From Microbacterium enclense (GTDB taxonomy: Bacteria > Actinomycetota > Actinomycetes > Actinomycetales > Microbacteriaceae): 64,000 nucleotides of DNA. The stretch is from contig CP116226.1 in assembly GCA_038182865.1 (NCBI GenBank), positions 868,001 through 932,000 on the forward strand. The letters run 5' to 3'. The notes beneath the pieces are model-generated. The model saw only the letters and a program-made list of their open reading frames with translations. It searched no databases and had not been told where the DNA came from. Of the stretch, positions 9,115-16,970 are shown in pieces. The first letter of the stretch is position 1, and each line of letters begins with the position of its first letter. A program made the position numbers and the translations under genes.

Positions 9115-9363
9115 CCCGCGGAGTCCGGGCCGAACACGCCGCCCCGAGCCATCCCCCACCGGCGTGTCACGGCCCCACTCCGCACGACGGACCGCCCCTC
9201 CCCGGCGTCCCGCGATCCGGCGACGGTGCCGACGACGCCCGGCACCGAGCCGTCCCGCGGAGTCCGGGCCGAACACGCCGCCCCGAGCCATCCCCCACCG
9301 GCGTGTCACAGCCCCACTCCGCACGACGGACCGCCCCTCCCCGGCGTCCCGCGATCCGGCGAC
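9115..9363. repeat. 110-bp direct duplication
   Basis: 9115-9224 is repeated at 9254-9363 with one substitution (G versus A at the seventh base of the GTGTCACGGCCC-type stretch) and a 139-bp period. Near-identity implies recent origin. A shorter, decayed relative (GCGGAGTCCGGGCCG) precedes it at about 9017. The whole 8968-9480 gap has no credible gene. Confidence 0.9.
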
Positions 9364-9380
9364 GTCTGCCGTCCCCCGGC

Positions 9381-9437
9381 GCCGCGACGGCGACGGCAAC
9401 GGCGACCGCGACGGCGACGGCGACGGCGACGGCGACG
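9381..9437. repeat. CGGCGA hexanucleotide microsatellite
   Basis: About nine imperfect tandem CGACGG units (with CAACGG and CGACCG variants) directly after the 110-bp duplication and 100 bp upstream of the lacI-type promoter. It explains the Arg- or Thr/Ala-repeat ORFs predicted here, which are not genes. Confidence 0.85.
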
Positions 9438-9497
9438 CTCGCGCCACGACCCGGATGCCGGAGACCCGCGCCGCAACCGTCGTTGCCGGACCGTTAC

Positions 9498-9576
9498 TTG
9501 ACACCGACCTCCCGAACACAGCACACTGATCTCGGTCGCTGGTAAATCGGTTTATCAGCAAGATAAATCGATTATC
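9498..9576 (+). promoter_or_regulatory. Promoter and LacI-type operators of the fructoside operon
   Basis: TTGACA (9498-9503) is a consensus -35; the best -10 at 18 bp is CACACT (9522-9527), weak. Downstream are two CG-centred palindromes typical of LacI-family sites: TAAATCGGTTTA (9543-9554) and GATAAATCGATTATC (9562-9576), 19 bp apart. These AT-rich sites stand out from the GC-rich surroundings and would allow the adjacent LacI protein to repress itself and the genes behind it. Confidence 0.65.
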
Positions 9577-9593
9577 CAATGGAGGGTGAAGCC

Positions 9594-10646
9594 ATGGCTC
9601 GAGTGCGCATCGCAGATGTCGCGAAAGCAGCCGGCGTCTCACCCGCGACCGTCTCGCTCGTGCTCAACGGCGCCGAGTCGCGCATCTCCGACGAGACCAA
9701 AGAGCGCGTCCGCCGCGTCGCCGGCGAGGTCGGCTACTCCCCCAACCCGATCGCGCGGAGCCTGCGAACCCGTGTCACCGGCACGATCGGCCTCGTCTCC
9801 GACCGCATCGCCACGACGCCGTTCGCCGGCCGCATGCTCGCCGGAGCACAAGAGGTCGCCCGCGAGAACGGTCGCCTCGTGATCCTCGTCGACACCGACG
9901 GCCACCCCGAGATCGAGTCCGACGCGATCTCGACCCTCGTGAACCACCGCGTCGACAGCATGGTCTACGCCTCGATGTACCATCGCGTCCTTCCCGCACC
10001 GGCGGGCCTGCCCGACGGAACGGTCTTCCTCGACTGCCGCCCCGAGGGCGGCGGGTACCCCGCCGTCGTCCCCGACGACTACGCCGGCGGCCGGGCCGCA
10101 ACCCAGGAGCTCGTCGACGCGGGGCACCGTCGCATCGCCTACATCGACGACGGCGACACCGACCGCCCGGTCGCCGCCGAGTTGCGACTGCGGGGCTACC
10201 TCGACGTGCTCACCGAGGCCGGCATCGAGCCCGATCCCGCGCTGCACGTCTTCGCTGAGACCTCGGCCGCCGGCGGTCAGCGCGCGATCGCCGAGCTGTA
10301 CGACCTGCCCGAGGCGCAGCGCCCCACCGGCATCTTCGCGTTCAACGACCGCATCGCGGCCGGCGTCGTCATGTGGGCGCCGCGGCGTGGCATCCGGATC
10401 CCCGAAGACCTGTCGGTCGTCGGCTACGACGACCAGCAACTGGTCGCGGCCGAGCTCGACCCCCCGCTGACCACCGTCTCGCTCCCCCACGCGGCCATGG
10501 GCCGTTGGGCCATGGAGGTCGCCCTCGGCCTCCGCGCGGCGGACACCGCCTCCCCCCACCTCATGGACTGCCCGATCGTTCGTCGGGCTTCCGTCGGCCC
10601 TCCCGCGCACCTCGGCAGCGCGCGGGAACCCCGGGTCACGGACTGA
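9594..10646 (+). CDS. LacI-family transcriptional repressor
   Basis: 350 residues. N-terminal helix-turn-helix RIADVAKAAGVSPATVSLVLNG and hinge helix NPIARSLRTR (about 47-56), then a periplasmic-binding-protein-like effector domain (VVPDDYAGGRAATQELVDAGHRRIAYI; FAFNDRIAAGVVMWAPRRG; DLSVVGYDDQQLV). Start ATG 9594 has GGAGGG 8 nt upstream; the ATG at 9579 overlaps that RBS and is rejected. It lies immediately upstream of a sugar ABC importer, PfkB kinases and a GH32-like enzyme, so it most likely senses a fructose-containing sugar or its phosphate. Effector identity is inference. Confidence 0.93.
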   Translation: MARVRIADVAKAAGVSPATVSLVLNGAESRISDETKERVRRVAGEVGYSPNPIARSLRTRVTGTIGLVSDRIATTPFAGRMLAGAQEVARENGRLVILVDTDGHPEIESDAISTLVNHRVDSMVYASMYHRVLPAPAGLPDGTVFLDCRPEGGGYPAVVPDDYAGGRAATQELVDAGHRRIAYIDDGDTDRPVAAELRLRGYLDVLTEAGIEPDPALHVFAETSAAGGQRAIAELYDLPEAQRPTGIFAFNDRIAAGVVMWAPRRGIRIPEDLSVVGYDDQQLVAAELDPPLTTVSLPHAAMGRWAMEVALGLRAADTASPHLMDCPIVRRASVGPPAHLGSAREPRVTD

Positions 10647-10671
10647 CGCCGCCTCGGCGTCCCCTCACGAT

Positions 10672-10689
10672 GGCGACAGCGATGTCGCC
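10672..10689 (+). promoter_or_regulatory. Leader hairpin before the binding-protein gene
   Basis: GGCGACA-GCGA-TGTCGCC: a perfect 7-bp stem closed by a GNRA-type GCGA tetraloop, between the lacI stop and the RBS at 10700. It could stabilise the binding-protein mRNA or, as DNA, be an operator. Confidence 0.4.
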
Positions 10690-10708
10690 GTACACCGAAA
10701 GGAACACG

Positions 10709-12001
10709 ATGAAGAAGTCCTTCATCCCGCTCGCCGCGACAGGCGTTGCTGCCGCGCTGGTGCTCACCGGATGCGGTCAGGCAGGCCAGGGCAGCACGAC
10801 GACCGAAGACGGTCGCACCGTGCTGACGATGTGGACGCACTCGGCCGGTAATCCCGCCGAGCTCGCCGTCTACGAACAGATCATCAGCGACTTCAACGCA
10901 TCCCAGGACAAATACGAGGTCAAGACGGAGTCCTTCCCGCAGGGCGCGTACAACGACGCGATCGTCGCGGCGGCGGCATCGGGCGACCTGCCCTGCCTCC
11001 TCGACCTCGACGGTCCGATCATGCCCAACTGGGCGTGGGCGAACTACCTGCAGCCGCTGAACATCTCCAGCGACATCACCGACAAGCTGCTCCCCACCGC
11101 GGTCGGGAAGTACAACGGCGAGATCTACTCCGCCGGCTACTGGGATGCCGCGCTCGGCATCTTCGCGCGCAAGTCGGTGCTCGATGCCAACGCCATCCGT
11201 ATTCCGACCATCGCGCAGCCCTGGACCGAGTCCGAGTTCGACGCCGCCCTGGCGACCCTCAAGGCGGCGGGGTACGAGACTCCGATCGACATCGGCGCCG
11301 AGGACAAGGGCGAGTGGTGGCCCTACGCCTACTCGCCGTTCCTGCAGAGCTTCGGTGGCGACCTCATCGACCGCGACACCATGCTGTCGGCCGACGGCGC
11401 CCTGAACGGACCGGATGCCGTGAAGTGGGGTACCTGGTTCCAGGACCTGTTCAAGAAGGGCTACGCCAACAGCGGCGGCACCGTGGGCAACCAGGAGTTC
11501 GTCGACGGCAAGGTCGCGCTCAGCTACACGGGCGTGTGGAACGGGCTGGCCGCGGTGGACGCGGTCGGCGACGACCTGCTGATCCTCCCGCCGCCGGACC
11601 TCGGCAACGGCCCCAAGATCGGTGGCGGTTCGTGGCAGTGGGGCATCTCGTCGTCCTGCAACGACGCCGACGGTGCACGCCAGTACCTGGAGTTCAGCTT
11701 CAACGACACCTACATCACCCAGTTCGCCGACGAGCAGCTCGTGATCCCCGCCACCGAGGCGGCCACCGAGGCGTCGAAGTACTTCAACTCCACCGACGGG
11801 GCGCTGCGCCCGTTCGCGGAGTTCTCGAAGGAGTACGCCGTGCTGCGACCCGAGACCCCCGCCTACGCGGTGATCTCGACCACGTTCGAGACGGCGGCCA
11901 AAGACATCATGAACGGCGCCGACGTGCAGTCGGCCCTGGATGCCGCGGTCACCGAGATCGACACCAACATCTCGTCCAACGACGGCTACGGCGCGAAGTA
12001 A
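10709..12001 (+). CDS. ABC sugar-binding lipoprotein (family 1)
   Basis: 430-residue extracellular solute-binding protein. N-terminal lipoprotein signal with lipobox LVLTGC (acylated Cys near residue 21), so it is anchored on the outer face of the cell membrane. The mature part follows the MalE/family-1 pattern (LTMWTHSAGNPAELAVYEQII at the start; YWDAALGIFARKS; GKVALSYTGVWNG). Start ATG 10709 has GAAAGGA upstream. It opens an operon with two permeases, two PfkB kinases and a GH32-like enzyme, which points to sucrose or a fructo-oligosaccharide as substrate. No ATPase gene is nearby; a shared MsiK-type ATPase elsewhere is the usual arrangement. Confidence 0.92.
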   Translation: MKKSFIPLAATGVAAALVLTGCGQAGQGSTTTEDGRTVLTMWTHSAGNPAELAVYEQIISDFNASQDKYEVKTESFPQGAYNDAIVAAAASGDLPCLLDLDGPIMPNWAWANYLQPLNISSDITDKLLPTAVGKYNGEIYSAGYWDAALGIFARKSVLDANAIRIPTIAQPWTESEFDAALATLKAAGYETPIDIGAEDKGEWWPYAYSPFLQSFGGDLIDRDTMLSADGALNGPDAVKWGTWFQDLFKKGYANSGGTVGNQEFVDGKVALSYTGVWNGLAAVDAVGDDLLILPPPDLGNGPKIGGGSWQWGISSSCNDADGARQYLEFSFNDTYITQFADEQLVIPATEAATEASKYFNSTDGALRPFAEFSKEYAVLRPETPAYAVISTTFETAAKDIMNGADVQSALDAAVTEIDTNISSNDGYGAK

Positions 12002-12012
12002 CGCCGCGCCCA

Positions 12013-12044
12013 GCGGTGGGGGCTCCTTTGCGGGCCCCCACCGC
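12013..12044 (+). terminator. Intercistronic hairpin after the binding-protein gene
   Basis: GCGGTGGGGGC (12013-12023) pairs perfectly with GCCCCCACCGC (12034-12044) around a 10-nt loop, 12 nt after the stop codon and 21 nt before the permease start. Probable partial terminator or mRNA 3' stabiliser giving more binding protein than permease. Confidence 0.65.
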
Positions 12045-12065
12045 GACCCGCGAAAGAAGAACCTG

Positions 12066-13007
12066 ATGACCGTGTCTCCTCCGGTCGCCGCGGCGAAGCA
12101 GCCGCGCCGATCCCTCCGCCGCTTCCGCAGCTCGCGCGGACGCGAGTCGTGGGCGGGCCTGGCGATGATGGCTCCCGCCGGCATCCTGCTCCTCCTCTTC
12201 CTCATCGTCCCCGTGCTGCTGGCCTTCACGCTGTCGTTCACCAACGCCCGCCTGATCTCGCCGAACCCACCGCGCTTCGTGGGCCTCGACAACTTCTTCC
12301 GGGCGTTCACCGCCGACCCCGTGTTCCTGCAGTCGGCGCTGAACACCTTCCTCTTCGCTCTGGTGGTCGTGCCCGTGCAGGCGGGTCTCGGGCTCCTCCT
12401 GGCGATCCTCGTCAACCAGCGCCTCCGGGGCACCACGTTCTTCCGCGTGGTGTTCTTCATCCCCGTCGTCACGTCGATCGTCGTGGTCTCGATCCTCTGG
12501 CGCTTCATGTACCAGAGCGACGGCCTCATCAACTCGATGATCGACACCGTCACCTTCGGAGCCCTCAAAGGGGCCGACTGGCTGAACGACCCCAGCACGG
12601 CGCTCGGCGCGATCATCGTCCTCTCGATCTGGCAGGCCGTCGGCTTCCACATGATCATCTGGCTCGCGGGCCTTCAGACCATCCCCGAGGAGCTCTACGA
12701 GGCCGCCCGCATGGACGGGGCGAGCCGGTGGCACCAGTTCGCCCACGTGACGTGGCCGGGCCTTCGTCCGACCATGGTCTTCGTCCTCGTCACCATCACG
12801 ATCGCCGCGCTCGGCCTCTTCGTCCAGGTCGATGTGATGACCCAGGGCGGACCCCTCAACTCGACGTCGACCGTCGTGTACCACGCGGTGCGCAAGGGCT
12901 ACGAGCAGCAGGAGATCGGCTACGCCGCCGCGATCTCGCTCCTGTTCTTCGTCGCCGTGCTGATCATCGCCCTCATCCAGCGCTGGTTGACCCGAGAGAA
13001 GAACTGA
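12066..13007 (+). CDS. ABC sugar permease, MalF/UgpA type
   Basis: 313-residue integral membrane permease with six TM segments. The cytoplasmic EAA loop reads EELYEAARMDGASRWHQFAHVTWPGL (about residues 207-232), the ATPase-docking motif of carbohydrate importers. N-terminal about 30 residues are basic and cytoplasmic. RBS AAGAAG upstream of ATG 12066. One nucleotide separates its stop from the next permease, so the two are co-translated and form a heterodimer. Confidence 0.94.
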   Translation: MTVSPPVAAAKQPRRSLRRFRSSRGRESWAGLAMMAPAGILLLLFLIVPVLLAFTLSFTNARLISPNPPRFVGLDNFFRAFTADPVFLQSALNTFLFALVVVPVQAGLGLLLAILVNQRLRGTTFFRVVFFIPVVTSIVVVSILWRFMYQSDGLINSMIDTVTFGALKGADWLNDPSTALGAIIVLSIWQAVGFHMIIWLAGLQTIPEELYEAARMDGASRWHQFAHVTWPGLRPTMVFVLVTITIAALGLFVQVDVMTQGGPLNSTSTVVYHAVRKGYEQQEIGYAAAISLLFFVAVLIIALIQRWLTREKN

Positions 13008-13008
13008 T

Positions 13009-13953
13009 ATGACCGGCATCCTCGAACGCCCCCGCAGCGCCGCGCCGCGCAGCGCTCCCGCCCGCGTGCGCACCCGCTCGTCGGAGGGCCGCACCGGCCG
13101 CTTCCTCACCTACGTGTCGATGTCGATCCTCGCGGTGTTCTTCCTGTTCCCGCTCGTGTTCATGTTCGTGTCGAGCCTCAAGCCCGACGCGCAGATCCTC
13201 CGCGACATCAACTCGCCCGCGGCGTTCCTGCCGACCGGAGACATCAGCCTCGACAACTACTTCGGCGTCTTCGATCGCGTGCCCGTCGGGCAGTTCCTCT
13301 TCAACTCGATCCTCGTGACGGTGCTCACGGTCGGACTCGGGCTGATCGTGAACTCCCTCGCCGGCTTCGCCCTGTCGCGCCTGCGCTGGAAGGGCCGGGT
13401 CGTCGTGCTCGCGCTCGTCATCGCGACCCTCATCGTCCCCTTCGAGACGATCGCCGTGCCGATGGTCTACTGGGTCAACCAGTTGCCGACCCTCGTCATG
13501 GAGGGCGGCGTGCTGAAGTACGACTTCGGGTGGCTGAACACCTACCAGGTGCAGATCGTGCCCTTCATCGCGAACGCCTTCTCGATCTTCCTGTTCGCGC
13601 AGTACTTCTCCACGATCCCGCCGTCGCTCGACGAAGCGGCGCGCATCGACGGGGCGAGCTGGTTCACGATCTACCGCCGCATCATCGTGCCGCTCTCGGG
13701 CCCCGCCTTCGCCACGGTGGCGATCCTGACGTTCCTGCCCGCATGGAACCAATACCTCTGGCCCCTCATGGTCGTGCAGAAGGAGAATCTGCGACCGGTC
13801 ATGGTCGGCATGCAGTACTTCTTCCAGCTCAACACCGCGTGGGGCGAGGTCATGGCCTACACCTCGCTCATCACCCTGCCCGTGCTGATCGTGTTCCTGG
13901 TCTTCCAGCGCGCGTTCGTCAGCAGCATCGCCGCGTCCGGCGTCAAGGGATGA
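13009..13953 (+). CDS. ABC sugar permease, MalG/UgpE type
   Basis: 314-residue partner permease with six TM segments; EAA motif PPSLDEAARIDGASWFTIYR about two-thirds along and a C-terminal AFVSSIAASGVKG, the typical end of MalG-type permeases. Start ATG 13009 follows RBS AGAGAAG of the preceding gene's tail. Its stop overlaps the downstream kinase start by 4 bp (ATGA). Confidence 0.94.
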   Translation: MTGILERPRSAAPRSAPARVRTRSSEGRTGRFLTYVSMSILAVFFLFPLVFMFVSSLKPDAQILRDINSPAAFLPTGDISLDNYFGVFDRVPVGQFLFNSILVTVLTVGLGLIVNSLAGFALSRLRWKGRVVVLALVIATLIVPFETIAVPMVYWVNQLPTLVMEGGVLKYDFGWLNTYQVQIVPFIANAFSIFLFAQYFSTIPPSLDEAARIDGASWFTIYRRIIVPLSGPAFATVAILTFLPAWNQYLWPLMVVQKENLRPVMVGMQYFFQLNTAWGEVMAYTSLITLPVLIVFLVFQRAFVSSIAASGVKG

Positions 13954-14888
13954 GCGCACAGCTCGATGTCGTCGTGCTCGGCGAGGCGCTGATCGACATC
14001 GTCACCACTTCCGCCGGGGCGGCCGAGCGCCCCGGCGGAAGCCCCGCCAACGTCACGGTCGCGCTCGGCCGGCTCGGTCGCGGCACCACCCTCGTGGCCC
14101 GCGTCGCCGAGGACGACCGCGGTCGGTTGCTGCGCGCGTGGCTCGCGGCATCCGGGGTCACGCTCCACCCCGCGGGGGCACCGGAGCGCACCGCCACGGC
14201 CCGTGCGGTGATCGACGAGCGGGGAAACGCCACGTACGACTTCGACATCGAGTGGATCCTCCCCTCGCCCGTCGAGGTGCCCGCGGCGCGCATCTTCCAC
14301 ACCGGTTCGGTCGCGGCGACCCTCGCCCCTGGAGCCGACGAGGTACGCGCTGCCGCAGAACGAGCGCGTCCGACCACTCTCATCAGCTACGACCCGAACA
14401 TCCGCCCGGCCCTCACGGGCGGGGTGCAAGACGCTCGGGCGCGCGTCGAGGCCCTCGTCGCGCTCAGCGACGTGGTCAAGGCCAGCGCCGAAGACGCCGA
14501 ATGGCTCTATCCCGGCACCGCCCCCGTCGAGGTCGCTCGTGAGTGGGTCGCCCTCGGCGCGGGGCTCGCCGTCATCACCGACGGGGATGCCGGCTCCCTC
14601 GCCGTCACCGCGCACACCACCGTCGAGATCCCCGCGGTCCGCGCGCAGGTCGTCGACACCGTCGGCGCGGGTGACACGTTCATGGGCACGCTGCTCGACG
14701 GCATCCTGAACATCCCGGGCGACACCGCCGCGCTGCGCGCGAGCGTCCGTGCGCTGGATGCCGAGACCCTTCCTCCCCTGCTGCACCGTGCGGCCGCCGC
14801 CGCGGCGATCACCGTGGGGCGCGAGGGCATGGACCCCCCGACCCGAGAAGACCTGCAGCCGACCGCTGCCCCGAAAGAGAGTGCCTGA
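13950..14888 (+). CDS. PfkB-family sugar kinase (probable fructokinase), copy 1
   Basis: 312-residue ribokinase-fold kinase that would phosphorylate imported fructose or another released monosaccharide with ATP. PGGSPANVTVALGRLG is the N-terminal PfkB signature; the C-terminal signature DTVGAGDTFMG carries the catalytic Asp. Translationally coupled to the permease. A close paralogue lies at 16031-16957 on the other side of the GH32-like gene; blocks such as LPSPVEVPAARIFHTGS and VKASAEDAEWLYPGT are identical in both. Fructokinase is the best guess from neighbourhood; 2-keto-3-deoxygluconate kinase is a possible alternative. Confidence 0.88.
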   Translation: MSAQLDVVVLGEALIDIVTTSAGAAERPGGSPANVTVALGRLGRGTTLVARVAEDDRGRLLRAWLAASGVTLHPAGAPERTATARAVIDERGNATYDFDIEWILPSPVEVPAARIFHTGSVAATLAPGADEVRAAAERARPTTLISYDPNIRPALTGGVQDARARVEALVALSDVVKASAEDAEWLYPGTAPVEVAREWVALGAGLAVITDGDAGSLAVTAHTTVEIPAVRAQVVDTVGAGDTFMGTLLDGILNIPGDTAALRASVRALDAETLPPLLHRAAAAAAITVGREGMDPPTREDLQPTAAPKESA

Positions 14889-14889
14889 C

Positions 14890-15861
14890 GTGTTCGACCT
14901 CGCCGATTCCTACGTGTGGGATTTCTGGTTCGCTGACGACGGCGACCGCTACCACCTGTTCTTCCTCTACGCCTCGCGCGCGCTGCACGACCCGGAAGAC
15001 CGCCACTACCGCGCCTCGGTGGGCCACGCCGTCTCGAGCGACCTCGTGTCGTGGGAGCGCGTCGCCGACGCCCTCGTGCGCGGCGGAGCCGACGACTTCG
15101 ACGCGCTCGCCACCTGGACCGGCTCGACCGTGCGCCGCGAAGACGGAACCTGGTTCCTCTTCTACACGGGCTCGCGCCTTGCCGAAGACGGCCGCAACGT
15201 GCAGCGCATCGGCTACGCGACCAGCGACGATCTGTACACCTGGCACAAGAACCCGGAGAACCCGGTGCTCGAGGCCGACGGTGAGATCTACGAGCGCCTC
15301 GCCACCACCGACTGGCACGACGAGGCCTTCCGCGACCCGTGGGTGTTCGCCGACCCGGCCGGGAACGGCTGGCACATGTACGTCACCGCCCGCGCCACCC
15401 ACGGCGAGCTCAACGGGCGGGGCGTCGTCGCGCACGCGACCTCCGCTGACCTCGAGACGTGGGAGCTGCAGGCTCCGGTCAGCGAACCGACCGCTCAGGG
15501 CTTCGGCCAGCTCGAGGTGACCCAGGTCGAGGAGGTCGACGGCCGCGCGGTGCTGCTGTTCTCGTGCATGCCCGCTGAGGCGACGGATGCCGTGCGCGCG
15601 CGCCACCCACGCGGAGCGGTGTGGGCGGTCGCCGCCGACAGCATGCTCGGCCCGTTCGACATCTCGACGGCCACCGCGCTCACCGATGACGATCTGTACG
15701 TCGGGCGCCTGATCCAGGACCGCGCGGGCGCCTGGCAGCTGCTGGCGTTCCGCAACGTCGGCACGGACGGCCGCTTCGTCGGCGGCATCATCGACCCTCT
15801 GCCCGTGGGGTGGGAGGGCGACCGCCTCGTCGTCACGCAGCCGGCGGCCCTCTCGGCCTGA
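14890..15861 (+). CDS. GH32-like five-bladed beta-propeller hydrolase, probable beta-fructosidase
   Basis: 323 residues. The beta-propeller pattern of GH32/GH43/GH68 is visible as repeated SDDLYTWHKNPENPVL, TSADLETWELQAP strand motifs, and the stabilising RDP triad as FRDPWVFADP. The usual GH32 nucleophile signature WMNDPNG is replaced by WDFWFADDGDRYHLF, and the ECP acid/base by QLEVTQ, so it is a divergent member and lacks the C-terminal beta-sandwich of invertases. Start GTG 14890 is preferred over GTG 14881 because AAAGAGAG sits 8 nt upstream. No signal peptide: a cytoplasmic enzyme acting on imported fructosides. Placement between two PfkB kinases supports fructan or sucrose metabolism. 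Confidence 0.75.
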   Translation: MFDLADSYVWDFWFADDGDRYHLFFLYASRALHDPEDRHYRASVGHAVSSDLVSWERVADALVRGGADDFDALATWTGSTVRREDGTWFLFYTGSRLAEDGRNVQRIGYATSDDLYTWHKNPENPVLEADGEIYERLATTDWHDEAFRDPWVFADPAGNGWHMYVTARATHGELNGRGVVAHATSADLETWELQAPVSEPTAQGFGQLEVTQVEEVDGRAVLLFSCMPAEATDAVRARHPRGAVWAVAADSMLGPFDISTATALTDDDLYVGRLIQDRAGAWQLLAFRNVGTDGRFVGGIIDPLPVGWEGDRLVVTQPAALSA

Positions 15862-15875
15862 CCCTGTCTCGCCAG

Positions 15876-15907
15876 AACGCGCGCGTCCCGCCCGGGGCGC
15901 GCGCGTT
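15876..15907 (+). terminator. Terminator-like hairpin between GH32-like gene and second kinase
   Basis: AACGCGCGCG (15876-15885) and CGCGCGCGTT (15898-15907) form a perfect 10-bp stem 14 nt after the stop codon. It may end or attenuate the operon before the paralogous kinase gene. Confidence 0.6.
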
Positions 15908-16030
15908 CGGCGTTCGGTCGCGCGCGCAGCTCCTCCGAGCTCGGGCGAGCGGCGACCCCCGCGCGTTCGCGTCGATCCGGTTGATGCACGAAGATGACGC
16001 ACGAGGCGACCGCCGCTCGGAAGGACAACG

Positions 16031-16957
16031 ATGACGACCACCGATCCCCGCACCCCCGACGTCGCCGTGCTCGGCGAAGCGCTCGTCGACATCGTGACCA
16101 CCCCCGCGGGGGCGTCCGAGCGACCGGGGGGAAGCCCCGCCAACGTCGCCGTGGCACTCGGACGCCTCGGGCGCGACGCCGTCCTGGTGGCCCGCATCGC
16201 CGACGATGAGCGCGGGCGGGCGCTTCGGGAGTGGCTCGCGGCATCCGCAGTCGTCCTCGTCGACTCCGGCTCCCCCGCGCGCACCGCGACAGCCCGCGCG
16301 ACGATCGGCGAGAACGGCGACGCCACGTACGACTTCGACATCGATTGGGCACTCCCGTCCCCCGTCGAGGTGCCCGCGGCGAGGATCTTCCACACCGGAT
16401 CGGTCGCCGCGACCCTCGCTCCCGGTGCCGACGAGGTCCGCGCCGCGGCAGAACGCGCCCGCCCCGCGGCGCTCATCAGCTACGACCCCAACATCCGCCC
16501 CGCCCTCACCGGTGGCGTCGACGACGCACGGTCTCGCGTCGAAGCGCTCGTCGCCCTCTCCGACGTCGTCAAGGCGAGCGCCGAGGACGCCGAGTGGCTC
16601 TATCCCGGAACATCGACCGCCGACGTCGCGCGCCGCTGGGTCGCGCTCGGCGCGAGCCTCGCCGTGATCACCGACGGGGAGGCGGGTTCCCTCGGCGTCA
16701 CCGCCCACGCCGCCGTGGACGTGCCGGCGGTCCCGACCACCGTGGTCGACACGGTCGGCGCGGGCGACACCTTCATGGGGGCGCTGCTCGATGGCATCCT
16801 GAACAGCCCCGGCGACGTCGACGAGCTGCGGGCGAGCGTGCGTGCACTCGATGCCGAGACCCTGCCCGCGCTTCTGGAGCGCGCCGCACGGGCTGCCGCG
16901 ATCACCGTGGGGCGCGAGGGCATGGACCCGCCCACGCGCGCCGACCTCGCCGACTGA
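16031..16957 (+). CDS. PfkB-family sugar kinase, copy 2 (tandem paralogue)
   Basis: 308 residues, with the same signatures as copy 1 (PGGSPANVAVALGRLG; DTVGAGDTFMG) and most residues identical over the full length; differences cluster in the N-terminal ten residues, around 60-80, and in the lid region. RBS GGAAGG 6 nt before the ATG. It follows a terminator-like hairpin, so it may have separate expression. Duplicated kinases suggest either dosage or division between two sugars. No promoter clearly visible in the 170-bp gap. Confidence 0.88.
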   Translation: MTTTDPRTPDVAVLGEALVDIVTTPAGASERPGGSPANVAVALGRLGRDAVLVARIADDERGRALREWLAASAVVLVDSGSPARTATARATIGENGDATYDFDIDWALPSPVEVPAARIFHTGSVAATLAPGADEVRAAAERARPAALISYDPNIRPALTGGVDDARSRVEALVALSDVVKASAEDAEWLYPGTSTADVARRWVALGASLAVITDGEAGSLGVTAHAAVDVPAVPTTVVDTVGAGDTFMGALLDGILNSPGDVDELRASVRALDAETLPALLERAARAAAITVGREGMDPPTRADLAD

Positions 16958-16970
16958 GCCGGAGGAACGT

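Noticed and set aside
9164..9545. Short ORFs across the repeat-rich gap
   Set aside because: They translate the CGGCGA microsatellite and the 110-bp duplication; no RBS, no domain.
5995..9642. Upstream part of a 1795-codon minus-strand ORF ending in the BCCT gene
   Set aside because: Beyond the BCCT start it runs antisense through purC and the permease gene and encodes Arg/Gly/Asp-rich low-complexity sequence.
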